A stretch of 64,000 bases of DNA from Oleispirillum sp965228165. Lineage in GTDB: Bacteria; Pseudomonadota; Alphaproteobacteria; Rhodospirillales; Rhodospirillaceae. The stretch is from NCBI GenBank assembly GCA_965228165.1, contig CBDDHB010000003.1:434001-498000 (forward strand), written 5' to 3'. Below, piece by piece: positions 16,748 to 25,395 of the stretch. Positions within the stretch are counted from its first letter, which is position 1, and each line of letters opens with the position of its first letter. A program made the translations under genes and the position numbers. The notes below the pieces were generated by a model, which saw only the letters and a program-made list of their open reading frames with translations, did no database searches and was not told the DNA's origin.

Positions 16748-19143
16748 CGCGTATGCAATTCCGTCTCGAAGGGGGACGGCCCCAGGCCGCAACGCGGCCC
16801 GGATTCGCACCAGGTTCGCCACATCGCGCGATAGGCGTCCTCCAGCGCCACGACGAAGCCCGCCTCGTCACAGAGGGGGGAGGCCAGCAGCAGCCGCCTC
16901 AGGCCATGGCGCAGCGCCGCCAGATCGCCGCGCCGCGCCGCGAAACCGACGGCGCGACGCACGTAATCGCCGATATCCTTGGCCAGGAACTCCTCCGCCA
17001 GCCCCGCCGCCGCGAGCAGGCTTTCGCCGACCCGCGCGCAGTGGCGGTCTCCCTTGACCCCCAAGACCGGCACCCCCATCGCCAAGGCCTCGCAGGTGGT
17101 GGTGGTGCCGTTGTAGGGAAAGGTATCGAGGGCCAGATCGATGCCGCCGTAAAGATCGAGGTGCGCGCCCAACGTCGGCGCGAAGGCCAAAACGGTCATC
17201 CGCTCCGGCGCGACGCCGCGCGCCGCCAGGGCGTCGATGACCCAGGCGCGGCTGCGCGGGCTGGCGAACTGCTTGGCCTTCAGCAGCAGGCGCGCCTCCG
17301 GCACGGCGCGCAGGATCTCCCCCCAGGCGTCGAACAACGGGTCGTTCAGCTTCATCGCGGTGTTGAACGAGCCGAAGGTCATCGGCTTCCCGTCGGCCAA
17401 CGGTCCCGCCGCCACCGGCGGCAAATCGGCGGTCGGGCGATAGCAGAGGAAGGGACGCGGCAGACGCACCAGGGTCTCGCAGGCCAGGGAGTCGGACTCG
17501 CCCGGCGGATCGGAGAGCGCATCGACGAGGCGATAGTCCATCGCCGCCAGGCCGGTGGTGTCGGGATACCCCAGCCAGTTGACCTGCACCGGCGCGGCAC
17601 GGCGGGCGAACAGGGGCAGCAGATTGTCGCCGGTGTGACCGGCCAGATCGACCAGGATGTCGATGCGGTCGGCGCGGATCCGCTCGCGCATCGCCGCGAA
17701 GGTCATCCCCGAGACGTCGCGCCACAGGTCGAAGCCGTCGCGGAACCAGCGGGTCGCCGCGTCGGCCCTGGAAACGTTGCCGTAGGCGACGACCTCGAAG
17801 CCGTCGCGGCGGTGTCCCTCCACCACGGCGGTCATGAAAAAGGCCACCGAATGCGCCCGGAAATCCGGCGATACGTAGCCGACCCGCAGGCGGCGCGAAG
17901 GTTCGGGGGGATTGGCGAAGGCCGCCTCGGGATCGTCGCCGACGCCGCCGAAGCGATCCCCGAAGGCACGGTGCGCGGCGAACAGCTCGGCGGGGGAAAT
18001 CCGGGGATCGTAGTGCAGGGCGTAGATGCGGTTGGAGGCGTAGGACGACGCCTGCGGCAAGGGCAACGCGGCGGCGACGTCGAAAGAGCGGCGCGCGCCG
18101 TCGAGATCGCCGCAGGCAAGACGGGACAGACCGATCAGGTCGTGCAGCTCCAGCGCCTCGGGCCGCAGGGACAGGGCGGCCCGAGCATGCCGCAGGGCGC
18201 CGTCGTAATCGCCGTCCTCGTGCAGGATCAGGGCCAGACGATAGCGAGCGGCATAATCATCCGGGAAACGCGAAAGGACTCCTTCCAGCATCGCCTTCGC
18301 CTCGCCGATGCGGGCGGTGCGCGCCAGCAGGCGGGCCAGATGTTCCGCCGCCTCGGGGTGATCCGGCCGGATGATCAGGGCGGCGCGAAAGGCGGCCTCC
18401 GCCGCCGCGTCGTCTCCCATCTCGAATGCCGCCAGGGCTAGGCCCAGCCGCGCCTCGAACAGATCGGGGGCCTGTTCGACCGCCTGCATGAAGCACTCCC
18501 GCGCCTCGACGAAGCGGCGCAGACCGCGCAACGCGCCACCGCGATTGACCAGGGCCAACGGATGCCGGGAATACGCCTGGGGCAAACGATCCAACGCGGC
18601 CAACGCCTCGACGAAACGATGCGCCGCCAGATGCCAGGCGGCCGACACGTTGAGCAGGTCGGGATGATCGGGGTGGCGGTTCAGCGCGTCGGCAAGCACC
18701 TCGCCCACCGCCGCCGTTTCGCCGACAGCACGTTCGCGCCGCGCCCAGACGGCCCAGACGGATGGAGAATCGACGGCGGCGAGAGAAGCGGCGAAGGCGC
18801 GCCGCCCCGCCGCCAGGTCGCCCAGATCGAAGGCGCACACCGCCGCCTGAAACGACAAGGCGGCGATCTCCGCCACCCCGGCCAGCCCGGGCAGAACCTC
18901 CGCCAGCGCGGCGGCGGCGGCGGCGACGTCCCCCCGCGCGTAGGCGATGGCGGCGCGGATTTGCGCCAGGGCCGCCGCCCCCACCGTGTCCTCGGACAGG
19001 GCCTCGGCGAAGAATTCGGCGCCTTCGGGATCGCCCAATTGCAATCGCCGCCAAACCGGGGAGACCCCCGGCGCGGCGGCGAAGACGAAGGTTTCCGGCG
19101 CGAAAAACTGCGGATCGAGGGACACGCGGCCCCCTTTCGCCAT
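16744..19143 (-). CDS. TPR/SPINDLY-type O-GlcNAc transferase-like protein (GT41)
   Basis: Protein of 799 residues. About 1-370 are tetratricopeptide repeats (for example EAAFRAALIIRPDHPEAAEH). About 410-790 form the GT41 catalytic region: RRLRVGYVSPDFRAHSVAFF, DILVDLAGHTGDNLLP, APVQVNWLGYPDTTGLAAMD and LDTFPYNGTTTTCEALAMGV. Bacterial SPINDLY-family proteins transfer sugars such as GlcNAc or fucose to Ser/Thr; near flagellin genes they are strong candidates for flagellin O-glycosylation. The gene follows flaF by 6 bp and overlaps the next glycosyltransferase by 4 bp. Confidence 0.88.
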   Translation of the reverse strand: MAKGGRVSLDPQFFAPETFVFAAAPGVSPVWRRLQLGDPEGAEFFAEALSEDTVGAAALAQIRAAIAYARGDVAAAAAALAEVLPGLAGVAEIAALSFQAAVCAFDLGDLAAGRRAFAASLAAVDSPSVWAVWARRERAVGETAAVGEVLADALNRHPDHPDLLNVSAAWHLAAHRFVEALAALDRLPQAYSRHPLALVNRGGALRGLRRFVEARECFMQAVEQAPDLFEARLGLALAAFEMGDDAAAEAAFRAALIIRPDHPEAAEHLARLLARTARIGEAKAMLEGVLSRFPDDYAARYRLALILHEDGDYDGALRHARAALSLRPEALELHDLIGLSRLACGDLDGARRSFDVAAALPLPQASSYASNRIYALHYDPRISPAELFAAHRAFGDRFGGVGDDPEAAFANPPEPSRRLRVGYVSPDFRAHSVAFFMTAVVEGHRRDGFEVVAYGNVSRADAATRWFRDGFDLWRDVSGMTFAAMRERIRADRIDILVDLAGHTGDNLLPLFARRAAPVQVNWLGYPDTTGLAAMDYRLVDALSDPPGESDSLACETLVRLPRPFLCYRPTADLPPVAAGPLADGKPMTFGSFNTAMKLNDPLFDAWGEILRAVPEARLLLKAKQFASPRSRAWVIDALAARGVAPERMTVLAFAPTLGAHLDLYGGIDLALDTFPYNGTTTTCEALAMGVPVLGVKGDRHCARVGESLLAAAGLAEEFLAKDIGDYVRRAVGFAARRGDLAALRHGLRRLLLASPLCDEAGFVVALEDAYRAMWRTWCESGPRCGLGPSPFETELHTR

Positions 19144-19149
19144 CGCGGA

Positions 19150-19533
19150 TCAGCCCGCGTCGGCTTCCCCGGGTTTCATGCGCAGACCCGCGGCAATATT
19201 GCGATTGATGTTGATCAGGGTTTCCAGATCGGCGGGGTTGCGGGTACGCAACGCCTTGGCCGTCTGCTTATCGACGAAGATGCTCAAGGACATGACGTTG
19301 GCCTTGATCTCCGGCGGCAACTTGTTGCCGGGCTCGACGATGTCGGCCTGGATGATCGTCCACAGCAAGTGATTGAAACGCAAAGCCTTGCCGTGTTCCT
19401 GGGGATTATCGGTGAGCTTCTTGGCGTCCTCCAGCTTCAGCGCGGCGCGGGTGAACACCATCGCCTCCAGATCGCGGCCGGACAGATTGGCCTGCTGGGT
19501 CTGCTGGTAGGCACACAACTGATCATTCGCCAT
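19150..19533 (-). CDS. flaF: FlaF flagellin synthesis regulator
   Basis: Protein of 127 residues with the FlaF pattern: AYQQTQQANLSGRDLEAMVF, LRFNHLLWTIIQADIVEPGN, KLPPEIKANVMSLSIFVDKQ and LETLININRNIAAGLRM. In Caulobacter FlaF activates flagellin secretion or synthesis and opposes FlbT, which destabilises flagellin mRNA. The start is set at ATG 19533, which has GGAGG 9 bases upstream; in the longer form from 19554 that ribosome site would be inside the gene. Its start overlaps the end of flbT by 11 bp, so the two are translationally coupled. Confidence 0.93.
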   Translation of the reverse strand: MANDQLCAYQQTQQANLSGRDLEAMVFTRAALKLEDAKKLTDNPQEHGKALRFNHLLWTIIQADIVEPGNKLPPEIKANVMSLSIFVDKQTAKALRTRNPADLETLININRNIAAGLRMKPGEADAG

Positions 19534-19918
19534 GTGACATGACCTCCGACTCATAATCGATCAATTTCCGGCACGCCTTCAAAGCCTTGTAGTGATCTCC
19601 GGCAATGATGTGCTCGGACATTTCCATCATCATGTCCAAACCCTCTTCCCCAAGAGGCATGACCAGCAACTGTTTTAACAGCAAAAAGTAAAATTTGTGT
19701 AAACTTCGTTCCTGCTCGGGCGTCACGTACATGTTGAGGATGGCGTGATAGATTTTCTTGGCGACGGTATCCGCCGCCTCCTCGGTCATGATGTCCTTTT
19801 CGCGAAGAACCGGCACATGGTTCAGCACCACGAACTCCGACTTGCCTTCTCCGTTCTGCAGGACGGCATTGCCGATCAGGATTTTTTCGTTCTTGCGGAG
19901 AGTCAGCTTCAGAGGCAT
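19523..19918 (-). CDS. flbT: FlbT flagellin translation repressor
   Basis: Protein of 131 residues. FlbT signatures: MPLKLTLRKNEKILIGNAVL at the start, then LNHVPVLREKDIM, AKKIYHAILNMYVTPEQE and HIIAGDHYKALKACRKLIDY. FlbT binds the 5' leader of flagellin mRNA and promotes its decay until the hook is complete. ATG 19918 is chosen over 19924 because AAGGA lies 6 bases before it and directly abuts the upstream one. It lies downstream of the flagellin gene but behind that gene's terminator, so it probably has its own promoter in 19919-19985, not recognised here. Confidence 0.95.
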   Translation of the reverse strand: MPLKLTLRKNEKILIGNAVLQNGEGKSEFVVLNHVPVLREKDIMTEEAADTVAKKIYHAILNMYVTPEQERSLHKFYFLLLKQLLVMPLGEEGLDMMMEMSEHIIAGDHYKALKACRKLIDYESEVMSHGE

Positions 19919-19985
19919 GGCCATTCCTTGACGCGCGGGCCCACCCCGCCGAGGCGGCCATTATGCGCAAAGGCGCGACGTCTGG

Positions 19986-20016
19986 CAAAACCAAACGGCG
20001 GGCCAAAGCCCGCCGT
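19986..20016 (-). terminator. Rho-independent terminator after flagellin
   Basis: Read on the minus strand, ACGGCGGGC (20016-20008) pairs with GCCCGCCGT (20003-19995) around a 4-base loop, followed by a U-rich stretch (TTGGTTTTG). It lies 29 bp after the flagellin stop. Confidence 0.85.
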
Positions 20017-20044
20017 CGGTAATCCTTGAAATCGCCCGCAGGCC

Positions 20045-20929
20045 TTAGAACAGACGCAGGATCGCCTGTTCGGACTGCTGCGCGATCGACAGGGCGATCG
20101 AGCCCAGGGACTGACGAGTCTGCAACGACAGCATGTTGGCGGACTCTTCATTGAGGTCGGCGTTGACCAGGTTCGCCGCGCCGGATTCCAGGGTCTTCAC
20201 CAGATTCTCGGTGAATTCCTGACGGATTTGCAGCAGCGAGGCGTTGGTACCGAAGGTCTGCGCCGAGGTGCGCACCGTGGTCAGGGCGGAGTCGATTTCG
20301 TTGATCACGGAGTCGAGAACCTGGGCGTGCGTGCCGCTGGAAATGCCCCAGCCGGCGCCGGTGGACCCGGACGCGGTGGCCGACCCGGTGGTCGCCGACT
20401 TCACGCCGAGGGCGCTGGCGTCGGAGGCGATGCCCGCGATCGACAGCTGACGCTTCGGAGTGACGTTGTTCTGTTCCGAGAACTTCACCGTCAGGGTGTC
20501 GGCGCCGCTCTTGATCAGGTTGACGCCGTTGTAGGACGCGTCGTTGACGAGGTGATCCACCTGGCTGCGCAGTTCGTTGAACTGGCTGGACAGCTTGTTG
20601 CGGGTGGTGCTGTCGGCGGCGGCGGTGGACTTCGCGGACGAGACGACCGCCTTCATCTGCTTCAGGATATCTTCGATGCTGGTCAGCGCCTCGGTGGTGG
20701 TGGTCAGCACCTGAATGCCTTCCGAGATCGCGGACTTGATGGAGGTCAAGTCGGAGACGCGATCGTTCAGCGACCGGGCGGTGAAGAACGACAGCGCATC
20801 GTCGATGGCGCTGTTGACCTTCTTACCGGACGACAGGCGATCCTGGGTACGGCTGATCAGATCGGTGGTCTTTTGCAGGGAAAGCAGATTGGACCGCGTC
20901 GCGGACGACAGGGTGATATCACTGGCCAT
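20045..20929 (-). CDS. fliC: Flagellin
   Basis: Protein of 294 residues, the short alphaproteobacterial form. The N-terminal D0/D1 helices have TTDLISRTQDRLSSGKKVNS, IDDALSFFTARSLNDRVSDL and IQVLTTTTEALTSIEDILKQ. The C-terminal D1/D0 part has TFGTNASLLQIRQEFTENLV and ANMLSLQTRQSLGSIALSIA. The central domain is small and carries a Ser/Thr/Gly-rich stretch (about 178-200, SATTGSATASGSTGAGWG) that is a plausible O-glycosylation site. It is flanked on both sides by TPR glycosyltransferase genes. No sigma28 or sigma54 promoter could be assigned in 20930-21202; a GCCGATAT sequence near 20963-20970 resembles a sigma28 -10 but lacks a -35 partner. Confidence 0.96.
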   Translation of the reverse strand: MASDITLSSATRSNLLSLQKTTDLISRTQDRLSSGKKVNSAIDDALSFFTARSLNDRVSDLTSIKSAISEGIQVLTTTTEALTSIEDILKQMKAVVSSAKSTAAADSTTRNKLSSQFNELRSQVDHLVNDASYNGVNLIKSGADTLTVKFSEQNNVTPKRQLSIAGIASDASALGVKSATTGSATASGSTGAGWGISSGTHAQVLDSVINEIDSALTTVRTSAQTFGTNASLLQIRQEFTENLVKTLESGAANLVNADLNEESANMLSLQTRQSLGSIALSIAQQSEQAILRLF

Positions 20930-21202
20930 GGCTCATTCTCCTATTCTAGGTTGGGGCCGGACATATCGGCGATGGGCAGAGACGATTCTCGGCTCCTTCC
21001 CACCGTTTGGACAATCATGGCAGCCCGACAGTCCGTAATCAAGCCTCAATGCCGGAATACCCATTCCAGCACCCTGGCATTAGAACATTCCGAAGGTTAC
21101 CAAAGCCCTAACGAAAAGCGGATTCCCGTCTTGCCGAATATTTGACGCGGCGGACACGAACCGCCATGCTGCGACTCGGATGTGCGTCCCTTGGAACCGC
21201 CG

Positions 21203-23080
21203 ATGAGCAATCCCGCCCTGATCGCACGCATTGCGCTGCTGAGCCGTTCCGCTCTGATCGACGATCGGGCGGAAGCGGCGGAGACCTATTGCCGCCTGGG
21301 GTTGATGCTGGATGCCCGCGCCGCCGTTCTGTTGCACCACCTGGGGCTGTGCGCCCTGATCCGGGACGACGTCGCGGCGGCGCTGCCCTTCCTCGACGAC
21401 GCGGTCGGCGCCTATACCGAGGAAGCCGGAAGCGCGGCGGAGGACGCGCATCGCGACCGCATCGTCGCCCTGTTGCTGGCGGGGCGCGACGCCGACGCCC
21501 TGGACGCGGCGCGCGAGGCCGCCCGGCGCTGGCCGAACAGCGCGCCGATCGCCCGTCTGTGCGCCCAGGCGGCGGAAAAGCGCGGCGACTCCGGCCTAGC
21601 CGCCGAGCACTACGCGCGGGCGCTCGCCGCCACCCCGGAGACGGACCCCGAGCGCGCCGAAATCGCCTTCTCCCTGGGCACCGCCGAGTATGCCCGCCAC
21701 CGCTTAAGCGACGCCTATGACGCCTATCGCGCCGCCATCGCCGCCGACCGGCGGCACGCCCGCGCCTGGTGCAACCTGGGCACCGTTCTGTCCGACATGG
21801 CGCGCCCGGCGGAAGCCCTCAAGGCCTTCGAGGCGGCGCTCGCCATCGACCCCGGCTATCGCCACGCCCACGGCAACGCGCTGCACACCCTGCACTATCT
21901 GCCCGGGCAAAGCGCCCAAACCCTGCTGACCGCGCATCGCGCCTTCGCCGCCCGCCACTTCCCCGACGACCCGCCCCGCCCCGAACCGCCCGCTCGCACC
22001 CGCCCCCTGGTCGGTCTGGTCTCCGAGGATCTGCGCCGCCACCCGGTGGGGTATTTCTGCGCCGGGTGGCTGCCCTTCGCCGCCGAGGCCGGATTCGACG
22101 TCGCGATCTATTCCTCCGCCCGAAACGAAGACGACATGACCGCCGCGATGAAACCGGCGGCGACGCTTTGGCGCGAGGCGCGCGAACTCGACGACGACGC
22201 GCTGGCCCGGGTCATCCGCGCCGACGCCCCCGACCTGCTGATCGACCTCGCCGGGCACACCGGACGCAACCGTCTGGGCGTCTTCGCGCGGCGCGCGGCG
22301 GCGTTGCAGGCGACCTGGATGGGCTATGTCGGCACCACCGGCTTGCCGCAGATCGACGGCCTGATCGCCGACCGCGTTCACGTGCCGCGCCTGGAGGAAT
22401 CCGCCTATGTCGAAAGCGTCTGGCGGATGCCCAACGGCTACGTCTGCTACGCCCCGCCCGCCTATGCACCGACTCCCCTGACCGGCGCGGCGAAGCGCAA
22501 CGGCTTCGTCAGCTTCGCCGCCTTCCACAACCCGGCGAAGATCAACCCCGACCTGATCGCCGCCTGGGCGAAAATCCTCTCCGGAGCGCCGGAGGCGCGC
22601 ATCCGCATGGCGTTCCGCGGACTCGACGACCCGCGGGTCAAGGATGCCATCGTCCGCACCTTCCAGGCCCACGGCATCGCCCCCGAACGCCTGGATATCC
22701 GGGGGCAATTGCCGCATGCCGAACTCCTCGGTCTTTACAACGACTGCGACTTCGCCCTCGATTCCTTCCCCTACGCGGGCGGACTGACCACCCTGGAAGC
22801 CCTGTGGATGGGAATTCCGGTGATCGCCGCGCCGGGCGCCACCTTCGCCAGCCGCCACGCCGCCAGCCATATCACCTTCGCCGGGTTCGGCGCGGAACTC
22901 GCCACCGGCCCCTCCGACTACGTGCGCACCGCGATCGCCTGGGCCAACTCCCCGGCGATGCTGGGCGCCGACCGGGCGGCGCGGCGGGCGCGGTTCTCCG
23001 CCTCGCCCCTGCTCGACGGACGGCGCTTCGCCGCCGACTTCCGGACGCTTTTGGCGAATGCCCTGGCGCAGCCGCAATGA
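21203..23080 (+). CDS. TPR/SPINDLY-type O-GlcNAc transferase-like protein (GT41), second copy
   Basis: Protein of 625 residues from ATG 21203 (a GTG at 21182 is an alternative). TPR repeats span about 1-230 (AYRAAIAADRRHARAWCNLG). The GT41 region follows: RPLVGLVSEDLRRHPVGYFC, LLIDLAGHTGRNRLGVFARR, ALQATWMGYVGTTGLPQIDG and CDFALDSFPYAGGLTTLEAL. It is divergent from flagellin and is the second SPINDLY-type enzyme beside it; the two differ enough that they may add different sugars or act on different sites. The stop overlaps the next gene by 4 bp (ATGA). Confidence 0.88.
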   Translation: MSNPALIARIALLSRSALIDDRAEAAETYCRLGLMLDARAAVLLHHLGLCALIRDDVAAALPFLDDAVGAYTEEAGSAAEDAHRDRIVALLLAGRDADALDAAREAARRWPNSAPIARLCAQAAEKRGDSGLAAEHYARALAATPETDPERAEIAFSLGTAEYARHRLSDAYDAYRAAIAADRRHARAWCNLGTVLSDMARPAEALKAFEAALAIDPGYRHAHGNALHTLHYLPGQSAQTLLTAHRAFAARHFPDDPPRPEPPARTRPLVGLVSEDLRRHPVGYFCAGWLPFAAEAGFDVAIYSSARNEDDMTAAMKPAATLWREARELDDDALARVIRADAPDLLIDLAGHTGRNRLGVFARRAAALQATWMGYVGTTGLPQIDGLIADRVHVPRLEESAYVESVWRMPNGYVCYAPPAYAPTPLTGAAKRNGFVSFAAFHNPAKINPDLIAAWAKILSGAPEARIRMAFRGLDDPRVKDAIVRTFQAHGIAPERLDIRGQLPHAELLGLYNDCDFALDSFPYAGGLTTLEALWMGIPVIAAPGATFASRHAASHITFAGFGAELATGPSDYVRTAIAWANSPAMLGADRAARRARFSASPLLDGRRFAADFRTLLANALAQPQ

Positions 23081-24375
23081 CCCCGACCGACGACACCGAC
23101 TGGCGCCCCGCCGCCCCGTCGCCCGGCCTCGCCGCCGGGCTCGACGCCTTGGCCGGAGGCCGTCTGGCGGAGGCGGAGGCCCTTCTCTCCGCCGCGCCGG
23201 AAGCGGCAACCGACCCCCACGTCGTCTATCGCATCGGCGTCGCCCAATCCCTGTCCGGAAACGCCGCCGCCATCGACTCCTGGAAGCGCGCCCTGCGCCT
23301 GGACGCGGCATTCGCCCCCGCCCTCTACGACCTTGCCCTCGCCCATCTGGCGGCGGACGACGCGGCGCAGGCGTTTCTCGCCTTCACCCGCCTGCTCGCC
23401 GCCCGCCCCGACCACGCCGAGGGCCGATTCAACTTCGGCAACCTGTTGTACCGCCTGGGCCGCACCGAGGAAGCGGTGGCCCTTTACGCGCCGCTGACCG
23501 AAGGCCCGAACCCGCCGCGCGGCATCCTGGTCAACCTCGGCCGGGCGCTGCGCCGCCTGGGACGTCTGGACGAGGCCGACGCCTGCTACCGCCGCGCCCT
23601 CCTCGACAACCCCGACGACCACTTCACCTATTGGAACCGATCCCACGCGCTGTTCCTGATGGGGCGCTGGGCGGACGGCTTCGCCGCCTGGGAACACCGG
23701 CTGAAGATCGGCAAGGGGCCACCCATCCGGCCCGCCCTGCCGCGCTGGACCTCGGGCGATCCGCCGCCGCGCCTGCTGGTCCTGGGCGAACAGGGGCACG
23801 GTGACGCCCTGCACGCCCTGCGCTGGTTGCCGCCGCTGATCGCCCGGGGATGCCGCCCCACCCTGGCCCTGCATCCGGCGCTGGTCCCCCTGGCGCGCAC
23901 TCTGCTGCCGGACGTCCCGATCCTGCGGTTCGACCGCGCCGCCGAGGCGGAGGCGGAAGCCTGGTCGCCGCTGTTCAGCCTGCCCCATCGCCTGGGCCTG
24001 CCCGCCCCCGGCGACACCGCCGAACCCGCCGCCTGCCCGGCCTTCGCCGCCGGTCTCGCGGCGGTCCGCGCGGCAGCGGAAAGCGGGCCGCGCCCCCGCA
24101 TCGGGGTGGTCTGGGCGGGCAACCCGGAACACGACAACGATCGCTGGCGATCGATGCCTCTTTCCGCCCTGTCCCCGCTGTTCGCGGCGCGACCGGACGC
24201 GACCTGGATATCCCTGCAAACCGGCGCGGCGGCGGCACAGGCGGAAGCCCTTCCCACGCTTCTGCGGCCCGCCCCCCCGGCCGACTTCCTGGACAGCGCG
24301 CGCCGGATCGCCGGGCTTGACCTTCTGATCTCCGTGGACACCGCCGCCGCCCTGCGCGCGGAGGGCCCGCGATGA
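23077..24375 (+). CDS. TPR-glycosyltransferase, C-terminally truncated
   Basis: Protein of 432 residues with TPRs over about 10-200 (IDSWKRALRLDAAFAPALYD, ADACYRRALLDNPDDHFTYW). A GT9-like transferase domain follows (LLVLGEQGHGDALHALRWLP, GVVWAGNPEHDNDRWRSMPL). It is a paralogue of the 15338-16747 protein. Where that protein continues from VDTAVAHLAGALGL for another 60 residues, this one reads VDTAAALRAEGPR and stops, losing the conserved His and the last part of the nucleotide-sugar domain. It is probably inactive or altered. The next gene starts in its stop (ATGA), so the truncation may come from a deletion joining the two genes. Confidence 0.7.
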   Translation: MTPTDDTDWRPAAPSPGLAAGLDALAGGRLAEAEALLSAAPEAATDPHVVYRIGVAQSLSGNAAAIDSWKRALRLDAAFAPALYDLALAHLAADDAAQAFLAFTRLLAARPDHAEGRFNFGNLLYRLGRTEEAVALYAPLTEGPNPPRGILVNLGRALRRLGRLDEADACYRRALLDNPDDHFTYWNRSHALFLMGRWADGFAAWEHRLKIGKGPPIRPALPRWTSGDPPPRLLVLGEQGHGDALHALRWLPPLIARGCRPTLALHPALVPLARTLLPDVPILRFDRAAEAEAEAWSPLFSLPHRLGLPAPGDTAEPAACPAFAAGLAAVRAAAESGPRPRIGVVWAGNPEHDNDRWRSMPLSALSPLFAARPDATWISLQTGAAAAQAEALPTLLRPAPPADFLDSARRIAGLDLLISVDTAAALRAEGPR

Positions 24376-25199
24376 GCCGCGCGGTCCTCGCCACCAGCCT
24401 CAACCCCGCCGCCGACGCGGTGCAGGATGCGGCCGTCGCCAGTTGGCGGGCGCAGGGCTTCGCCGTGGTCTCCTTCAACGTCGCGGCGGAGGCCGAACGC
24501 CTCGCGCCGCGTTACCCCGGCGCCGTCTTCCGCGAACCCGCCCGCGTCGCGGCGGGAAAGCCCCTGCCGCTGATCGGCGAAATGATCGCCGACATCGCCC
24601 GCGAAGACGCCGACCTGTTCGGCATCGTCAACGCCGATATCGTCTTCCATGCCGACGCCGCGATCCCCCGCCGCGTCGCCCCGCCGCGCCGCACCCTGAT
24701 CGCGGTGACCCGCACCGATATCGACAGCCTTTCGGAATGGCGAAACCCCGCCCCGGCGCGCGGCTTCGACGCCTTTTTCTTCGACCCGGCGCTGGCCGAG
24801 ATCCTCGACGACCGTCCCTTCTGCATCGGCATGCCGGACTGGGGCTATTGGTTGCCGCTCGCCGCCTTCGCCGCCGGATGGAATCTGGCCGCGATCACCG
24901 CGCCGATCGCCCTGCACGTCCGCCACGAAACCCGCTGGAGCGACCGCACCCTCGCCTTCAACCACCATCTGATGCGGTTCCTGTTCTCGCCGCGCGTCCG
25001 CGCCACGGCGGCATGGCTGCCGCCGGACGCCGACGAAACCTATCGCGACCTCGCCTTCCGCGTCTTCAGCGACTCCTCCCTCGCCGACGACGAACGCGCC
25101 GCCGCGCTGGAAGACCTCGCCCGCTTCCAGGACGAAACCATGAGCGCCACCCTCGCCGCCCTGCGGACGCGAATGCCGGAATACCCGCCGGTGGGATGA
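24372..25199 (+). CDS. Putative glycosyltransferase-like protein, unknown specificity
   Basis: Protein of 275 residues. I do not recognise a named family with certainty. The N-terminal half (AVLATSLNPAADAVQDAAVA and ADLFGIVNADIVFH) looks like a GT-A type nucleotide-binding fold with an NADIV element in the DxD position. The middle has FCIGMPDWGYWLPLAAFAAG, and HVRHETRWSDRTLAFNHHLM is rich in His/Arg. It is coupled (ATGA) to the truncated TPR-glycosyltransferase and ends the plus-strand glycosylation run. A role in sugar transfer or in handling the nucleotide-sugar is inferred from context. Confidence 0.5.
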   Translation: MSRAVLATSLNPAADAVQDAAVASWRAQGFAVVSFNVAAEAERLAPRYPGAVFREPARVAAGKPLPLIGEMIADIAREDADLFGIVNADIVFHADAAIPRRVAPPRRTLIAVTRTDIDSLSEWRNPAPARGFDAFFFDPALAEILDDRPFCIGMPDWGYWLPLAAFAAGWNLAAITAPIALHVRHETRWSDRTLAFNHHLMRFLFSPRVRATAAWLPPDADETYRDLAFRVFSDSSLADDERAAALEDLARFQDETMSATLAALRTRMPEYPPVG

Positions 25200-25210
25200 A
25201 GAAAACCAGA

Positions 25211-25395
25211 CCGGGGCGCTGCCCCGGACCCCGCACAGGGTCGCGGACCCTGTGGTCCCATTCTGTTTTTCCGCGAAGCGGGATAAAACGATCAGGCGGC
25301 GTGACGGTCGATTGCCGCTATCGCGGCGAAAAAAGGAAACGGGGTCTGGGGCCCAAGGCCCCAGCGGGGTCCGGGGTTCGGGGCCGACCCCAACC
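25211..25395. repeat. GC-rich palindromic intergenic repeat cluster
   Basis: Between two convergent genes stand CCGGGGCGCTGCCCCGG (25211-25227), CACAGGGTC-GCG-GACCCTGTG (25234-25254) and CTGGGGCC-CAA-GGCCCCAG (25346-25364), with GGACCCCG and GGGGTCCGGGG pieces around them. Such GGGGCxxGCCCCGGACCCC palindromes are common intergenic repeats and terminators in GC-rich alphaproteobacteria. They probably terminate both genes. Confidence 0.6.

Noticed and set aside
20930..21202. Sigma28 or sigma54 promoter for flagellin
   Set aside because: GCCGATAT occurs without a TAAA-type -35, and no GG-N10-GC pair with consensus flanks was found on the minus strand.
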